A DNA stretch of 53,945 nucleotides from Bacilli bacterium (GTDB lineage: Bacteria; Bacillota_I; Bacilli_A; RF39; UBA660): NCBI GenBank assembly GCA_017398945.1, contig JAFQES010000029.1:1-53945 (forward strand), given 5' to 3'. Under the pieces are notes generated by a model. The model searched no databases, was not told the DNA's origin, and worked only from the letters and a program-made list of their open reading frames with translations. The translations under genes were made by a program, and so were the position numbers. Of the stretch, positions 18,266 to 27,316 are shown piece after piece (the stretch's first letter is position 1; each line of letters starts with the position of its first letter).

Positions 18266-18934
18266 TTAGTTATTCTTACCTTGTTTATCATTTGTTAAAT
18301 CACCATCTCCACTAACAGGAATTGCTTCTCCTAAATAGGTAGGTTTTGGTTTAATTATACATTTCAAAAAATCTTTATTTCTCGCTAGTATTTCTCTTGT
18401 TTCTCGATAAGCGGCTCCGACATACCTTCTTGGATCAGAGTTTACACCATAAGCTTCAACCCCTAATTTATTTGCAATATATAAAGCTCTATGCAAATGA
18501 TATTTTTGGGTTACTACCACTATTTTATTAACATTGAATATTTCTTTAGCTCTGTATATACTTTCATATGTAGAAAAACCGGCATGATCCATAAATATAT
18601 CTTCTGATGGCACTCCTTGATCTATAGCATATTCTTTCATGATATTTACTTCATCATAATCTTTTCTCCCATGATCTCCACTCATTATAATTTTAGGAGC
18701 AATACCTTCTTTATATAATTTTATACCTTCATTTAATCGATCTTCTAACATTGGACTAGGCTTTTCATTTCTAATACCCGCTCCTAAAATTAGGATGCAC
18801 TCAATATCACTTAATTTATCTTTTTCAATATTTACTTGATTTTTAGTTGATTGAATCACATGAAAATTTATACTTAATACTATTACTGCAATAACTATTA
18901 TGATTAACAAAATATATTTAATAATTTTTATCAT
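18266..18934 (-). CDS. DUF218 family membrane protein (SanA/YdcF-like)
   Basis: 222 residues. N-terminal membrane helix (LLIIIVIAVIVLSINF) then a DUF218 domain: ILGAGIRNEKPSPML..RL, PKIIMSGDHG, MKEYAIDQGVP, STYESI, VVTQKYHLHRA and the VNSDPR end. SanA-type proteins of this family affect envelope permeability; the biochemical activity is unclear. No ribosome site of note beyond AGGAAAA, about 11 bases before ATG. Stands alone between peptide locus 1 and the phosphoketolase unit. Confidence 0.85.
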   Translation of the reverse strand: MIKIIKYILLIIIVIAVIVLSINFHVIQSTKNQVNIEKDKLSDIECILILGAGIRNEKPSPMLEDRLNEGIKLYKEGIAPKIIMSGDHGRKDYDEVNIMKEYAIDQGVPSEDIFMDHAGFSTYESIYRAKEIFNVNKIVVVTQKYHLHRALYIANKLGVEAYGVNSDPRRYVGAAYRETREILARNKDFLKCIIKPKPTYLGEAIPVSGDGDLTNDKQGKNN

Positions 18935-18980
18935 TTAACATCATTTTCCTACTATGTTTTTCATATATCTACTATATCAT

Positions 18981-19005
18981 AAAAAACATAGACTTTTTAG
19001 TCTAC
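18981..19005 (-). terminator. Terminator of the phosphoketolase transcript
   Basis: TAGACT, AAAA loop, AGTCTA, then a T-rich tail on the minus strand, 10 bases past the stop of the 19.0 kb frame. Confidence 0.7.
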
Positions 19006-19015
19006 ATTCTTAAAA

Positions 19016-19393
19016 TTACCTATGTTTATTTTCTGATAATAGTAAGGCATTAATCATTCTGTTATAGATAATCTGACATTTTTGTTCTAATTGTTTTGAT
19101 GGTTCTATAAAATCTGCATAAGTCTTCATTTTTAATTCTTCTGGTTGATCAATGTGTAAATCAGTGGATAAATTTTGCACATTTTGTAAATTTTCAAACG
19201 GATAGATATCATTTCTAAAAAATCCCGTACCATCATCTGATAATTGTAATTGAGGATTTTTTTCTACGATGCTTTTACATAACGGTTTAATTTTTTCATA
19301 AAATTCGCTTAAGGTAGTCTTAAGGTATCGATCATACACAGTAAAATATTCATTGATATCTTCTCCTACAACAAATATTTGTCTTTTTATCAT
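19016..19393 (-). CDS. Unrecognised frame downstream of xfp, possibly a gene fragment
   Basis: 125 codons from ATG 19393, but no Shine-Dalgarno is visible within 20 bases upstream. The frame is also open further up, all the way to the xfp stop codon (19463-19465). Those 23 extra codons (SFEHEGYYLKDGEPATS...) look protein-like. So the translated part may start at a non-standard place, be the tail of a broken gene, or be a read-through extension of xfp. The product is soluble and helical (TVYDRYLKTTLSEFYEK) with no recognised motif. A terminator follows. Confidence 0.4.
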   Translation of the reverse strand: MIKRQIFVVGEDINEYFTVYDRYLKTTLSEFYEKIKPLCKSIVEKNPQLQLSDDGTGFFRNDIYPFENLQNVQNLSTDLHIDQPEELKMKTYADFIEPSKQLEQKCQIIYNRMINALLLSENKHR

Positions 19394-19462
19394 TAATGAT
19401 GTAATAGCTGTAGATGTAGCAGGTTCACCATCTTTTAAATAGTATCCTTCGTGTTCAAAGCT

Positions 19463-21808
19463 TTAATTTATATTTTGCCATTTCCAATCAGTTACTTCTG
19501 GAATATCTTTACCATGTTCTTTGATATACCAAGAATGCTTTTCTAAAGCATCTTTACAATATTTAGTTATTTCTTCTTTAGCAAAAATATCTGGTAAATG
19601 ATTTAATGCTAGTAAAACTAAATTAAATCTATCAATCTTATTTTGTACTCTCATATCAAATGGAGTTGTAATTGTTCCTTCTTCGTTATATCCTCTAACA
19701 TGTAAATTAGCATTTTCTCTTTTGTATGCTAATTCATGAATTAAATTTGCGTAACCATGGAAAGCAAAAATAATTGGTTTATTTTTGGTAAATAGTTCAT
19801 TATAACTTACATCACTTAGCCCATGTGGATGAGTTACATTAGATTGTAACTTCATAAGGTCAACAACATTTATAAAACGAATTTTCAATTCAGGAATATA
19901 CTTATGTAAAATTGATGTTGCAGCAAGAGTTTCTAGTGTTGGTGTATCTCCACAACAAGCCATAATGATATCTGGTTCTTCTTTACAATTACTAGCAAAG
20001 TTCCAAACACCGATTCCTTTTGCACAATGAGCTTTAGCTTCATCGATACTTAACCATTGTTCTTTTGGATGTTTCGAAGCAACAATAACATTTACATAAT
20101 TTTTGGTTTTTATTATATGATCAAAGCATGATAATAATGAGTTTGCATCAGCTGGAAGGTAAATTCTAGAAATACTTGCTTTTTTCGTTGATAAATGATT
20201 TAAGAATCCCGGATCTTGGTGAGAATATCCATTATGATCTTGTTGCCAAACATGACTTGATAAAATTATATTTAGAGATGATACATCAGCTCGCCAAGGA
20301 ATATTTTGACAAACTTTTAACCATTTAGCGTGTTGACTAACCATTGAATCCACTACTCTAATAAAGGCTTCATAGCAATGAAAAAAACCATGACGACCAG
20401 TTAAAATATAACCTTCTAATAATCCTTCACATACATGTTCTGATAATATTGAATCGATTACTGCACCATTTTCTGCTAAAAATTCATCTGATTTTACCAT
20501 TTCTAAATTCCATTGTCTGTTAGTTACTTCAAATACGGCATTTAATCTATTAGATAAAGCTTCATCTGGACCGAATATTCTAAAGTTTCTTTCTCTATCA
20601 TTAAGCTTAACAATATCTCTTACAAACTCACCTAAAACTTTCATGTCTTGTTTAACAACATTTCCCGGATAAGTTACATTTACAGCATAAGAAGTATAAT
20701 CAGGAACATTTAATTCTTTTAATAATAACCCTCCATTAGCATAAGGATTATCTCCCATTCTTTGTTTACCTTTACAAGCAAATTCCTTAATATGCATCTT
20801 TATACTGCCATCTTCATTAAATAAATTTTCAGGATGATAGCTTCTTAACCAATCTTCTAATCTCTTTAAAGATTCTGAATCTTCTTTAGTTACTTCAATT
20901 GGAACTTGATGAGCTCTAAAATTACCTTCGATCTTTTTACCATCGATTTCTTTTGGTCCAGTCCATCCTTTTGGAGAACGTACAATAACCAGCGGCCATC
21001 TTGCCTCCTCAAATCCTAATTTGATTTTACGAATATCTTCTAAGGCATCTTCTAAAACTTTAGCCATATCTTCATGCATAACGTTCATATCATTTTCATG
21101 AACAATATAAGGTTTGTACCCCAACCCATTAAAATAACTTATTAAATCTTCTTCGCTTATTCTTGCTAACAAGGTTGGATTAGCGATTTTATAACCGTTT
21201 AAATGCAGGATCGGTAAAACAACTCCATCTTTCATTGGATTTAAGATTTTATGAATTAACCAACTTCCAGCAAGAGGTCCAGTTTCGGCTTCACCATCAC
21301 CAATAACACAAGCTACCATTAATTTAGGATTATCTAAAACAGCTCCATATGAATGCGCAAGACTATAACCTAATTCTCCACCTTCGTTAATAGAACCTGG
21401 AACTTCAGGGGCAACATGACTAGGCATTCCTCCAGGAAAGCTAAAACTTTTAAATAGTTTTTTTAATCCTTCTTCATTTTCTGTAATTTCTGGATAATAT
21501 TCTGTATATGTTCCATCAATATAATTATGAGAAATAATACAGTTTCCTCCGTGACCTGGTCCTGACACATAAATCATATTTAGATCATATTTTTTGATTA
21601 TTCTATTTAAATGAGTATAGATGAAATTTTGACCTGGACAAGTTCCCCAGTGACCTACTAATTTACTTTTTACATCATCAAACTCTAATGGCCTTTTAAG
21701 CAAAGGATTATCTTTTAAATATAATTGGGCTGCTGACAAATAATTAGCAGTATTTAGATAATCATTTAATAAATTCAAATCTTCTTTTGTTAATAAATCT
21801 TGTCTCAT
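19463..21808 (-). CDS. xfp: Xylulose-5-phosphate/fructose-6-phosphate phosphoketolase
   Basis: 781 residues, near the 790-825 usual for the family. A TPP enzyme that cleaves xylulose 5-P (and fructose 6-P) to acetyl phosphate, the key step of the phosphoketolase pathway. Motifs: GHWGTCPGQNF, SGPGHGG, FPGGMPSHVAPEVPGS, TPP/Mg site GDGEAETGPLAGSW, SSHVWQQDHNGYSHQDPG, and the DWKW C terminus. ATG with AGGAAGG; promoter TTGCGT-17-TATAAT upstream. Together with no visible competing pathway here it suggests heterofermentative or acetogenic sugar use, which is inference. Confidence 0.97.
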   Translation of the reverse strand: MRQDLLTKEDLNLLNDYLNTANYLSAAQLYLKDNPLLKRPLEFDDVKSKLVGHWGTCPGQNFIYTHLNRIIKKYDLNMIYVSGPGHGGNCIISHNYIDGTYTEYYPEITENEEGLKKLFKSFSFPGGMPSHVAPEVPGSINEGGELGYSLAHSYGAVLDNPKLMVACVIGDGEAETGPLAGSWLIHKILNPMKDGVVLPILHLNGYKIANPTLLARISEEDLISYFNGLGYKPYIVHENDMNVMHEDMAKVLEDALEDIRKIKLGFEEARWPLVIVRSPKGWTGPKEIDGKKIEGNFRAHQVPIEVTKEDSESLKRLEDWLRSYHPENLFNEDGSIKMHIKEFACKGKQRMGDNPYANGGLLLKELNVPDYTSYAVNVTYPGNVVKQDMKVLGEFVRDIVKLNDRERNFRIFGPDEALSNRLNAVFEVTNRQWNLEMVKSDEFLAENGAVIDSILSEHVCEGLLEGYILTGRHGFFHCYEAFIRVVDSMVSQHAKWLKVCQNIPWRADVSSLNIILSSHVWQQDHNGYSHQDPGFLNHLSTKKASISRIYLPADANSLLSCFDHIIKTKNYVNVIVASKHPKEQWLSIDEAKAHCAKGIGVWNFASNCKEEPDIIMACCGDTPTLETLAATSILHKYIPELKIRFINVVDLMKLQSNVTHPHGLSDVSYNELFTKNKPIIFAFHGYANLIHELAYKRENANLHVRGYNEEGTITTPFDMRVQNKIDRFNLVLLALNHLPDIFAKEEITKYCKDALEKHSWYIKEHGKDIPEVTDWKWQNIN

Positions 21809-21831
21809 AGATACCTTCCTATTCTAAATTT

Positions 21832-21860
21832 ATTATAATATGTATTTATTAAAAACGCAA
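21832..21860 (-). promoter_or_regulatory. Promoter of xfp
   Basis: TTGCGT (21855-21860), 17-base spacer, TATAAT (21832-21837) on the minus strand, 24 bases before the ATG. Confidence 0.65.
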
Positions 21861-21872
21861 AACTTACTTAAA

Positions 21873-21893
21873 CAAAAAGACACTTAAGTGTCT
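21873..21893 (-). terminator. Terminator of the 21.9 kb lipoprotein gene
   Basis: AGACACTTAAGTGTCT palindrome followed by TTTTTG on the minus strand; it overlaps the TAG stop. Confidence 0.65.
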
Positions 21894-22434
21894 ATTGTTC
21901 ATAATTATAAATACCATGTATTTTCTCTAAATCTGTTTGGCTTGGTTGTTCTACGACCCATTTATCATCTTCTTTACTAACATTAAAATCAATTGTATAA
22001 GTAGTTGTATCAGTCATTTTTTTCATTTCATCTAATTTATAATCTAAATATTTACTATTATCATAAATATCGTCATCATCATAAAATTCTGTTATATTAT
22101 CTTTCATATATTTTTGGGCATCCGTTTGAGCTTTATACAAATCATATACGGTTATTTTAGCAGTTACAACAGCAGTATCACCATTATATTTTTCATCAAT
22201 AATTTCATATTGAATATCTTGATATTGTTTTTTTAATATTTCCTTGTAAATATCTTTTTGTTCATCCGATAAATCCTCATTATTTATGGTATCATCTAAA
22301 TCTGCCAAAACATCATCACTTAAATTCTTATATTGATTTAAATAATCTGTGACAGCATTAGTAGCTCCCATATCTGTACAACTACATCCAAATAACATTA
22401 AACAACTAAATACAATAGCTATAAACTTTTTCAT
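21892..22434 (-). CDS. Lipoprotein of unknown function
   Basis: 180 residues. Lipoprotein signal with lipobox LFGC (Cys17), then an acidic domain (TDYLNQYKNLSDDVLADLDD) and alternating strands such as TAVVTAKITVYDLYKA and TTTYTIDFNVSKEDDKWVVE. The layout, a helical front followed by a small beta sheet ending in D-K-W-V-V, is shared by many Firmicutes lipoproteins with an NTF2/cystatin-like fold; that is inference. GGAGAG precedes the ATG. Divergent from trpS. Confidence 0.7.
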   Translation of the reverse strand: MKKFIAIVFSCLMLFGCSCTDMGATNAVTDYLNQYKNLSDDVLADLDDTINNEDLSDEQKDIYKEILKKQYQDIQYEIIDEKYNGDTAVVTAKITVYDLYKAQTDAQKYMKDNITEFYDDDDIYDNSKYLDYKLDEMKKMTDTTTYTIDFNVSKEDDKWVVEQPSQTDLEKIHGIYNYEQ

Positions 22435-22536
22435 CTTACTCTCCTTCTAGTACTATTTTGCTATTTTAATGGATTTTTATACCTAAAATTGGACATTAAG
22501 ATAATATTTTGCTAAAATATAATAAGGTGATTAGAA

Positions 22537-23517
22537 ATGAAAAGAATTCTAACAGGTTTAAAACCAAGTGGTGAACTTACTTTAGGAAGTTTAATTGGTG
22601 GAATTAGCCAAACGGTTAAATATCAAGAAGACTATGAGTCATTTATATTTGTGCCTGATTTACACGCCATTACAGTTGAACAAGATCCTAAAACATTAAA
22701 AGAACGAATTAGAAAAAATGTGGCATTATATATAGCTTGTGGTGTCAATCCAGAAAAAAACACTATCTATATTCAATCTGATAATTTATATCATGCTAAT
22801 TTATCTTGGGTTTTAGAATGCCATACATATATGGGTGAAGCTAGCCGAATGACACAATATAAAGATAAATCTTCTAAAGGCGAAAATGTTTCCGTTGGAT
22901 TATTTACTTATCCTATTTTAATGGCCGCAGATATCTTATTGTATGACGCTGATTTTGTTCCTACAGGTATCGATCAAAAACAACATGTTGAATTAGCTCG
23001 TAATATAGCCAATCGTTTTAATAATAAATATGGTAAGACTTTTGTTGTTCCCGAACCATTAATTCCAGAAGTTGGGGCTAAGATTATGGATTTACAAAAT
23101 CCTACTCAAAAAATGAGTAAATCTGCTGATAATTATAAAGGGACTATTCTACTTTTAGATTCCGAAGATGTTATTCGTAAAAAGATTGCTTCGGCTGTAA
23201 CTGATAGTGAAGGAAGAATTTACTATGATCCAGAAAATAAGCCAGGTATTTCTAATCTCTTAACTATTTACTCTTGTTTAAGTAAAATGCCTTTAAAAGA
23301 TGTAGAAGAAAAGTTTAAAGAATCTAATTATGGTGATTTTAAAAAAGAAGTTGCAGATATAATCGTTAATACATTAACTACAATTCAAGAAAAATATAAT
23401 AATTTAATAAATAGTTCTAAATTAGATGAAATATTAGATGATGGTAAAGAAAAAACAATTAAAATAGCTAAAGAAAAATATGATGCAGTAATTAAAAAAG
23501 TTGGTTTAAATCGTTAA
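22537..23517 (+). CDS. trpS: Tryptophan-tRNA ligase (TrpRS)
   Basis: 326 residues, the normal bacterial length. Class I synthetase for tRNA-Trp. N-terminal TGLKPSGELTLGSLIGG carries the HIGH-type motif as TLGS (the Bacillus enzyme has TLGN). PDLHAIT, GIDQKQHVEL (tryptophan pocket) and KMSKSADN are present. ATG with AGGTGATTAGAA. No T-box is visible in the short leader, unlike valS and ileS. Terminator overlaps the stop codon region. Confidence 0.96.
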   Translation: MKRILTGLKPSGELTLGSLIGGISQTVKYQEDYESFIFVPDLHAITVEQDPKTLKERIRKNVALYIACGVNPEKNTIYIQSDNLYHANLSWVLECHTYMGEASRMTQYKDKSSKGENVSVGLFTYPILMAADILLYDADFVPTGIDQKQHVELARNIANRFNNKYGKTFVVPEPLIPEVGAKIMDLQNPTQKMSKSADNYKGTILLLDSEDVIRKKIASAVTDSEGRIYYDPENKPGISNLLTIYSCLSKMPLKDVEEKFKESNYGDFKKEVADIIVNTLTTIQEKYNNLINSSKLDEILDDGKEKTIKIAKEKYDAVIKKVGLNR

Positions 23518-23527
23518 CCAACTTTTA
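23496..23527 (+). terminator. Terminator of trpS
   Basis: AAAAGTTGG, a 13-base loop containing the stop codon, CCAACTTTT then T-rich sequence. Confidence 0.65.
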
Positions 23528-24175
23528 TATTTTATTGTAAGATAATCTTACTAAATAATAAATTTTTAAAAGACTGTCCGTTAAATCATTTTTTAATTCT
23601 TCTTGCATTTTCTGATATATTTTATCAATATCTTTATTTAAATTATTAAACCATTCTAAGTGATAATAAATTAACTTGGTATCATTTCTTTCTTTATAAG
23701 CTTTTTCTAATTCTTTTTGAATAACTTGTTTAATTAATAATTCTTGTCTTAGATTATTTCTAATTTTTGATTTAGGACCTTTTGTAAACAATATTTTTTC
23801 TTTTTTTAAACTATAGCCGATTTCTAATAAATTTAATTCATCGTCTAAAAGTAGTAAACTTTTGCCGATTATTGTTCCTTCTTCAGAAAATTTTAAAGCG
23901 ATACATGATTTTGTATCAGTAAGTACACAAGCATAAGGAATAGTTTTTATCTTGCTACCTGCTTTATAGGTAGTTTTATCTTTTAAATTACTGATCCAGT
24001 TCACATCTATTTTCCCTTCATAAATAAATAAACTAATTAACACTTTTTCTTCCACTCTGAAAATAGGAATTTTTTTTATTTTAACTAAATCATCGTCTTT
24101 TTCCCATTCATAAAAATTATAATAAGGCTCTCTTTCTTTATTAAAATTAAGAATGAAATCATAATAATAGTTCAT
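23525..24175 (-). CDS. DUF3603 (UPF0736/YjbA)-like protein
   Basis: 216 residues, soluble. The N-terminal layout YDFILNFN...FYEWEKDDDLVKIKKIP, then CVLTDTKSCIALKF, then GKSLLLLDDE and a C-terminal helical part with YYHLEWFN matches the order of conserved blocks in UPF0736 proteins of Bacillus (HEWRKDD, FVVTDG, a stretch ending in E-Q, YW/YTEW). The function of that family is unknown. The start overlaps the small membrane gene upstream by four bases. Assignment rests on pattern resemblance. Confidence 0.55.
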   Translation of the reverse strand: MNYYYDFILNFNKEREPYYNFYEWEKDDDLVKIKKIPIFRVEEKVLISLFIYEGKIDVNWISNLKDKTTYKAGSKIKTIPYACVLTDTKSCIALKFSEEGTIIGKSLLLLDDELNLLEIGYSLKKEKILFTKGPKSKIRNNLRQELLIKQVIQKELEKAYKERNDTKLIYYHLEWFNNLNKDIDKIYQKMQEELKNDLTDSLLKIYYLVRLSYNKI

Positions 24176-24375
24176 CTCTTTTTAATCCTTTCTAAACTTA
24201 TGAATATTAAGATAATACCTAAAATCAAAAAATAACACTCAATTCTTCTAATAATAAAATTACCAAATAATAAAAAATTATACCCCATTACTAATAAATT
24301 AAGATATAAAATGATAAAAAACAATCCAATACTACTTATTATTATTCCTAATAATAAATTTATATATTTAATCAC
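24172..24375 (-). CDS. Small two-helix membrane protein
   Basis: About 67 residues with two hydrophobic segments (LLLGIIISSIGLFFIILYL and CYFLILGIILIFIS) and a basic end (ERIKKR). The start is unclear: GGGTG lies five bases before a GTG at 24375, which I prefer; a TTG at 24387 is also in frame. It overlaps the DUF3603-like gene by four bases, so the two are coupled. No family recognised. Confidence 0.5.
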   Translation of the reverse strand: MIKYINLLLGIIISSIGLFFIILYLNLLVMGYNFLLFGNFIIRRIECYFLILGIILIFISLERIKKR

Positions 24376-24442
24376 TTTAACACCCAATATAATTTTATTT
24401 CTTAAATTCTAATTTTATTTATATAATTTATTAGGTGATAAA

Positions 24443-25255
24443 ATGTTATATATTTTATATATTATTTACGGAATAATTGGTGGACTTGCTGGTTATCTAT
24501 TTTCGTCTAGTATTACTTTACTTTTATTATTTAATAATATTTTTAATACTGAAATTGTTTATGATAAAAATCTATTAATCTTTATTAATTTAGGAATTGT
24601 TTTAGGATTTATCATAATATATCTTAAAAAATTTTTTAACAAAATCAAAATTTTACTTAAGATAAAAATAAATAATAAAGATAAGAAAAAGAAAAAAAAA
24701 GAAAAACTCAAGAAGAATAATAAAGCTATATTAATTACAAATGTAATTTATTTTATTAGTTTTATTATTTTAAAAAAATATACATTAAGAGCATTAAATC
24801 CCAAAATAATAGGTTTATATTTTATTATAAGTGGCATTTTACTATTTTTAATTAAAAAGAAAAATGGCTCAAAAGAAGAAAAAGATATGAGATTTAAAAC
24901 TATTATTTTTATTATAATTGCAAATATAATTAGTAATTTATTTAGCTTTAATAATTTAATAGTTACTTTATTTATTTGTTTATTAAGTAATTTCAAGTTA
25001 ACTGTGGCTTTAAAATATAGCTTCTGTATATATACAACAAGTTTAATTGGTTTTATAATTTTAAATGTAAATAATTTATTAACAACTTTTACTTTATATT
25101 ATTTACCCTGTTATGTGATTGCTTTATTAACAGCTTTTATAACTAGTATTTATTATTCTAAAAGTTTTAAAGAAAGATTAGCAAAAAAACAATTTCAATA
25201 TTTTATAATTGTCAATTTAATGTTAGGTATTATTACTTTATTTTATTTTCGTTAA
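24443..25255 (+). CDS. Polytopic membrane protein, possibly a degenerate UppP-like protein
   Basis: 270 residues with about seven membrane segments split by a very lysine-rich cytoplasmic loop (residues 70-95). The arrangement, including IGLYFIISGILLFLIKKKN and the second half running through SNLFSFNNLI, VALKYSFCIYTTSLIG and FIIVNLMLGIITLFY, recalls undecaprenyl-diphosphatase (UppP/BacA). The PGxSRSG phosphatase signature is not present, so enzymatic activity is not supported. AGGTGATAAA precedes the ATG. It lies just upstream of the CapA-like gene. Low certainty on family. Confidence 0.45.
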   Translation: MLYILYIIYGIIGGLAGYLFSSSITLLLLFNNIFNTEIVYDKNLLIFINLGIVLGFIIIYLKKFFNKIKILLKIKINNKDKKKKKKEKLKKNNKAILITNVIYFISFIILKKYTLRALNPKIIGLYFIISGILLFLIKKKNGSKEEKDMRFKTIIFIIIANIISNLFSFNNLIVTLFICLLSNFKLTVALKYSFCIYTTSLIGFIILNVNNLLTTFTLYYLPCYVIALLTAFITSIYYSKSFKERLAKKQFQYFIIVNLMLGIITLFYFR

Positions 25256-25308
25256 TTTAATTTTGATTAATAATTAATTATCAGTTATACTTAAAATAGG
25301 TGAAAAAA

Positions 25309-26499
25309 ATGAATTATAACAAAAAGAAAAATACTAATAAATTAATTAAATTTAGTTTAGGTTGCTTATTAAGTGCCGTTTTTATTACTGCTATAATTGC
25401 ATGCCCTACTTATTATAAGAAATTAGAAAATCATAAAGAAATTAAAACAAAAATAAAAGAGTTACAAGAAAAAACGGAAATAAGAGAAACAGTCTCAAAA
25501 GTATCGGTCGTTACAACAGGAGATGCGCTAATTCACAGTGGTATTTTTAAGGATGCTTATGATGGCAATGATTATGATTTTAGCAAACAATTTGAATTAG
25601 TTGCTCCAATTATTAGCAACTATGATATTGCTTATTACAATCAAGAAACAATTTTTGGCGGCGAAAAATTGGGTTATTCAAATTATCCAAGATTTAATAC
25701 TCCAAATCATTTAGGAATTGACATGCAAGAAGCCGGATTTAATATGGTATCCTTAGCTACCAATCATAGTTTAGATAAAAATGAAACCGGTGCTGTAAAT
25801 GCTATAGAGTTTTGGAATTCGCAAGAAAATGTTTTATCTAGTGGGATGTATTTAAGTGAAGAAGAACGTTTAGAAGAACGTATATTTGAAAAAAATGGTA
25901 TTACTTATACTCTTTTATCTTATACAACTAGCACTAATGGACTTCCTGTTCCTGAAGGAAAAGATTATTTAGTAAATGTTTATTCAGAAGAAAAAGTTAA
26001 AGAAGATGTATTAAGATATCAAGATAAAGTGGATATTATATTTGTAGCTATGCATTGGGGAATTGAATATACCCATACTCCAAATTCTGAACAAGTACAA
26101 ATTGCAAACTACTTGGCTGGTTTAGGAGTAGAAGTTGTAATTGGATGTCACCCTCATGTTATTCAACCTATTGAAAAAATAAATGATACATTGGTTATTT
26201 ATTCATTAGGCAACTTTATCAGTGCTCAAGAAGGCGAAAAGAAATTAGTAGGAATGCTGGCTTCATTTGATATTACAAAAACAACTAAAGATAACGAATC
26301 ACGAATTGTTATAGATAATATTGAGGTAGATTTAACTTGGACGTATTACAAAGGCTTTAGACAATTTAAAGTCGTACCATTTAGTGTTATGGAAGATAAA
26401 TATTTAAACAATAATGAAGCTATTTATAATAAATATAAAGCTATAATTGAAAAATCCAATATACCAGTTACAATTAAAGGATTAAAAAGTAATATATAA
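25309..26499 (+). CDS. CapA-family (PGA_cap) metallophosphoesterase-like protein
   Basis: 396 residues from ATG 25309 (AGGTGA five bases upstream; an in-frame GTG at 25300 is less likely). N-terminal membrane anchor (LGCLLSAVFITAIIACP), then the CapA domain outside the membrane: TTGDALIHSGIF, YNQETIFGG, LATNHSLDKNE, VAMHWGIEY, GCHPHVIQP and YSLGNFIS. Members act in poly-gamma-glutamate capsule synthesis, but many stand-alone homologues have unknown roles and no capB/capC is visible here. Terminator after the stop. Confidence 0.9.
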   Translation: MNYNKKKNTNKLIKFSLGCLLSAVFITAIIACPTYYKKLENHKEIKTKIKELQEKTEIRETVSKVSVVTTGDALIHSGIFKDAYDGNDYDFSKQFELVAPIISNYDIAYYNQETIFGGEKLGYSNYPRFNTPNHLGIDMQEAGFNMVSLATNHSLDKNETGAVNAIEFWNSQENVLSSGMYLSEEERLEERIFEKNGITYTLLSYTTSTNGLPVPEGKDYLVNVYSEEKVKEDVLRYQDKVDIIFVAMHWGIEYTHTPNSEQVQIANYLAGLGVEVVIGCHPHVIQPIEKINDTLVIYSLGNFISAQEGEKKLVGMLASFDITKTTKDNESRIVIDNIEVDLTWTYYKGFRQFKVVPFSVMEDKYLNNNEAIYNKYKAIIEKSNIPVTIKGLKSNI

Positions 26500-26528
26500 A
26501 AAGTCTTAAAAAATTTTTAAAACTTTTT
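26498..26528. terminator. Bidirectional terminator between convergent genes
   Basis: AAAAAGT, an A/T-rich loop, ACTTTTT. It serves the capA-like gene on the plus strand and overlaps the stop of the convergent gene; the stem has few GC pairs. Confidence 0.45.
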
Positions 26529-27257
26529 CTTTTTCATTTTTTTCTGTAATTTTCTAATTAAATAATTGTTTTTTATTTTATTTTTAATAGTTCCATGTAT
26601 TAAGCTAGATTTCTCATCATTTCTAATTAATTCTTTTTCAATCGTTGAATTTTCTAAAATCTTCCCTCTTAATTTTATTCCACATTTTTGTTGAGCTACT
26701 TTTCTTATTTCTAGCAATTTTAAGGATATAGATAATGGTTGAGCATGACGTAACAACTCAATTTGACACACTAATTTTTCAGCATCCTCTGGAATTACTA
26801 CGTTATTAGCAGTATTCTCATAAACCAATAATTCTTCATCAGTCAAATAATGCCATTCATAATTTGCTTCATCATCCAAAGAAATTATATCTAAGTTTTT
26901 TTTATTATAATAATTAAAGTTATTTAATTGTTCATTATATTCTTCTACTTTATCTTTATAAACTAAACACCCATCGATTGTATATCCAACTTCTCCAATT
27001 GAAAATCCATTAGTTGTTTGCTCTAATAATATACTCATCATATTAATTGAAGTTAATTCCTCAATTACATTATTAGGGATACTATTGTAATCCATATTAA
27101 TTAATAGTTGTTCATAATAAATATCTAAAATAAGTGATGCTCTTTTATGATAGATATTATATTTTAACTTACTATTATTATATGCATTAATAATTTTATT
27201 TACTTTTGTATCAATTTCTCGAGAAAATTCTTGTTTTGCTGTTTCAAATTGAGTCAT
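26517..27257 (-). CDS. Hypothetical helical protein
   Basis: 246 residues, no signal or membrane segment. Mostly helical with a very basic tail (NKIKNNYLIRKLQKKMKKKKF, in part RKLQKKMKKKKF) that could bind nucleic acid. It carries WHYLTDEELLVYEN, similar to the YWELTDEELLAML phrase in the gene at 7044-7640. GGACGTGATAAA precedes the ATG. It lies between the capA-like gene and truB. I do not recognise a family. Confidence 0.5.
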   Translation of the reverse strand: MTQFETAKQEFSREIDTKVNKIINAYNNSKLKYNIYHKRASLILDIYYEQLLINMDYNSIPNNVIEELTSINMMSILLEQTTNGFSIGEVGYTIDGCLVYKDKVEEYNEQLNNFNYYNKKNLDIISLDDEANYEWHYLTDEELLVYENTANNVVIPEDAEKLVCQIELLRHAQPLSISLKLLEIRKVAQQKCGIKLRGKILENSTIEKELIRNDEKSSLIHGTIKNKIKNNYLIRKLQKKMKKKKF

Positions 27258-27316
27258 TTTATCACGTCCTTTGTCATACTATTATAACGAAAAAATAAAA
27301 AAGGTAAAGAAAAATT

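Noticed and set aside
22440-22536. T-box before trpS
   Set aside because: The leader is too short and lacks the AGGTGGTACCACG-type core; only a promoter-like region is present. The same holds for lysS.
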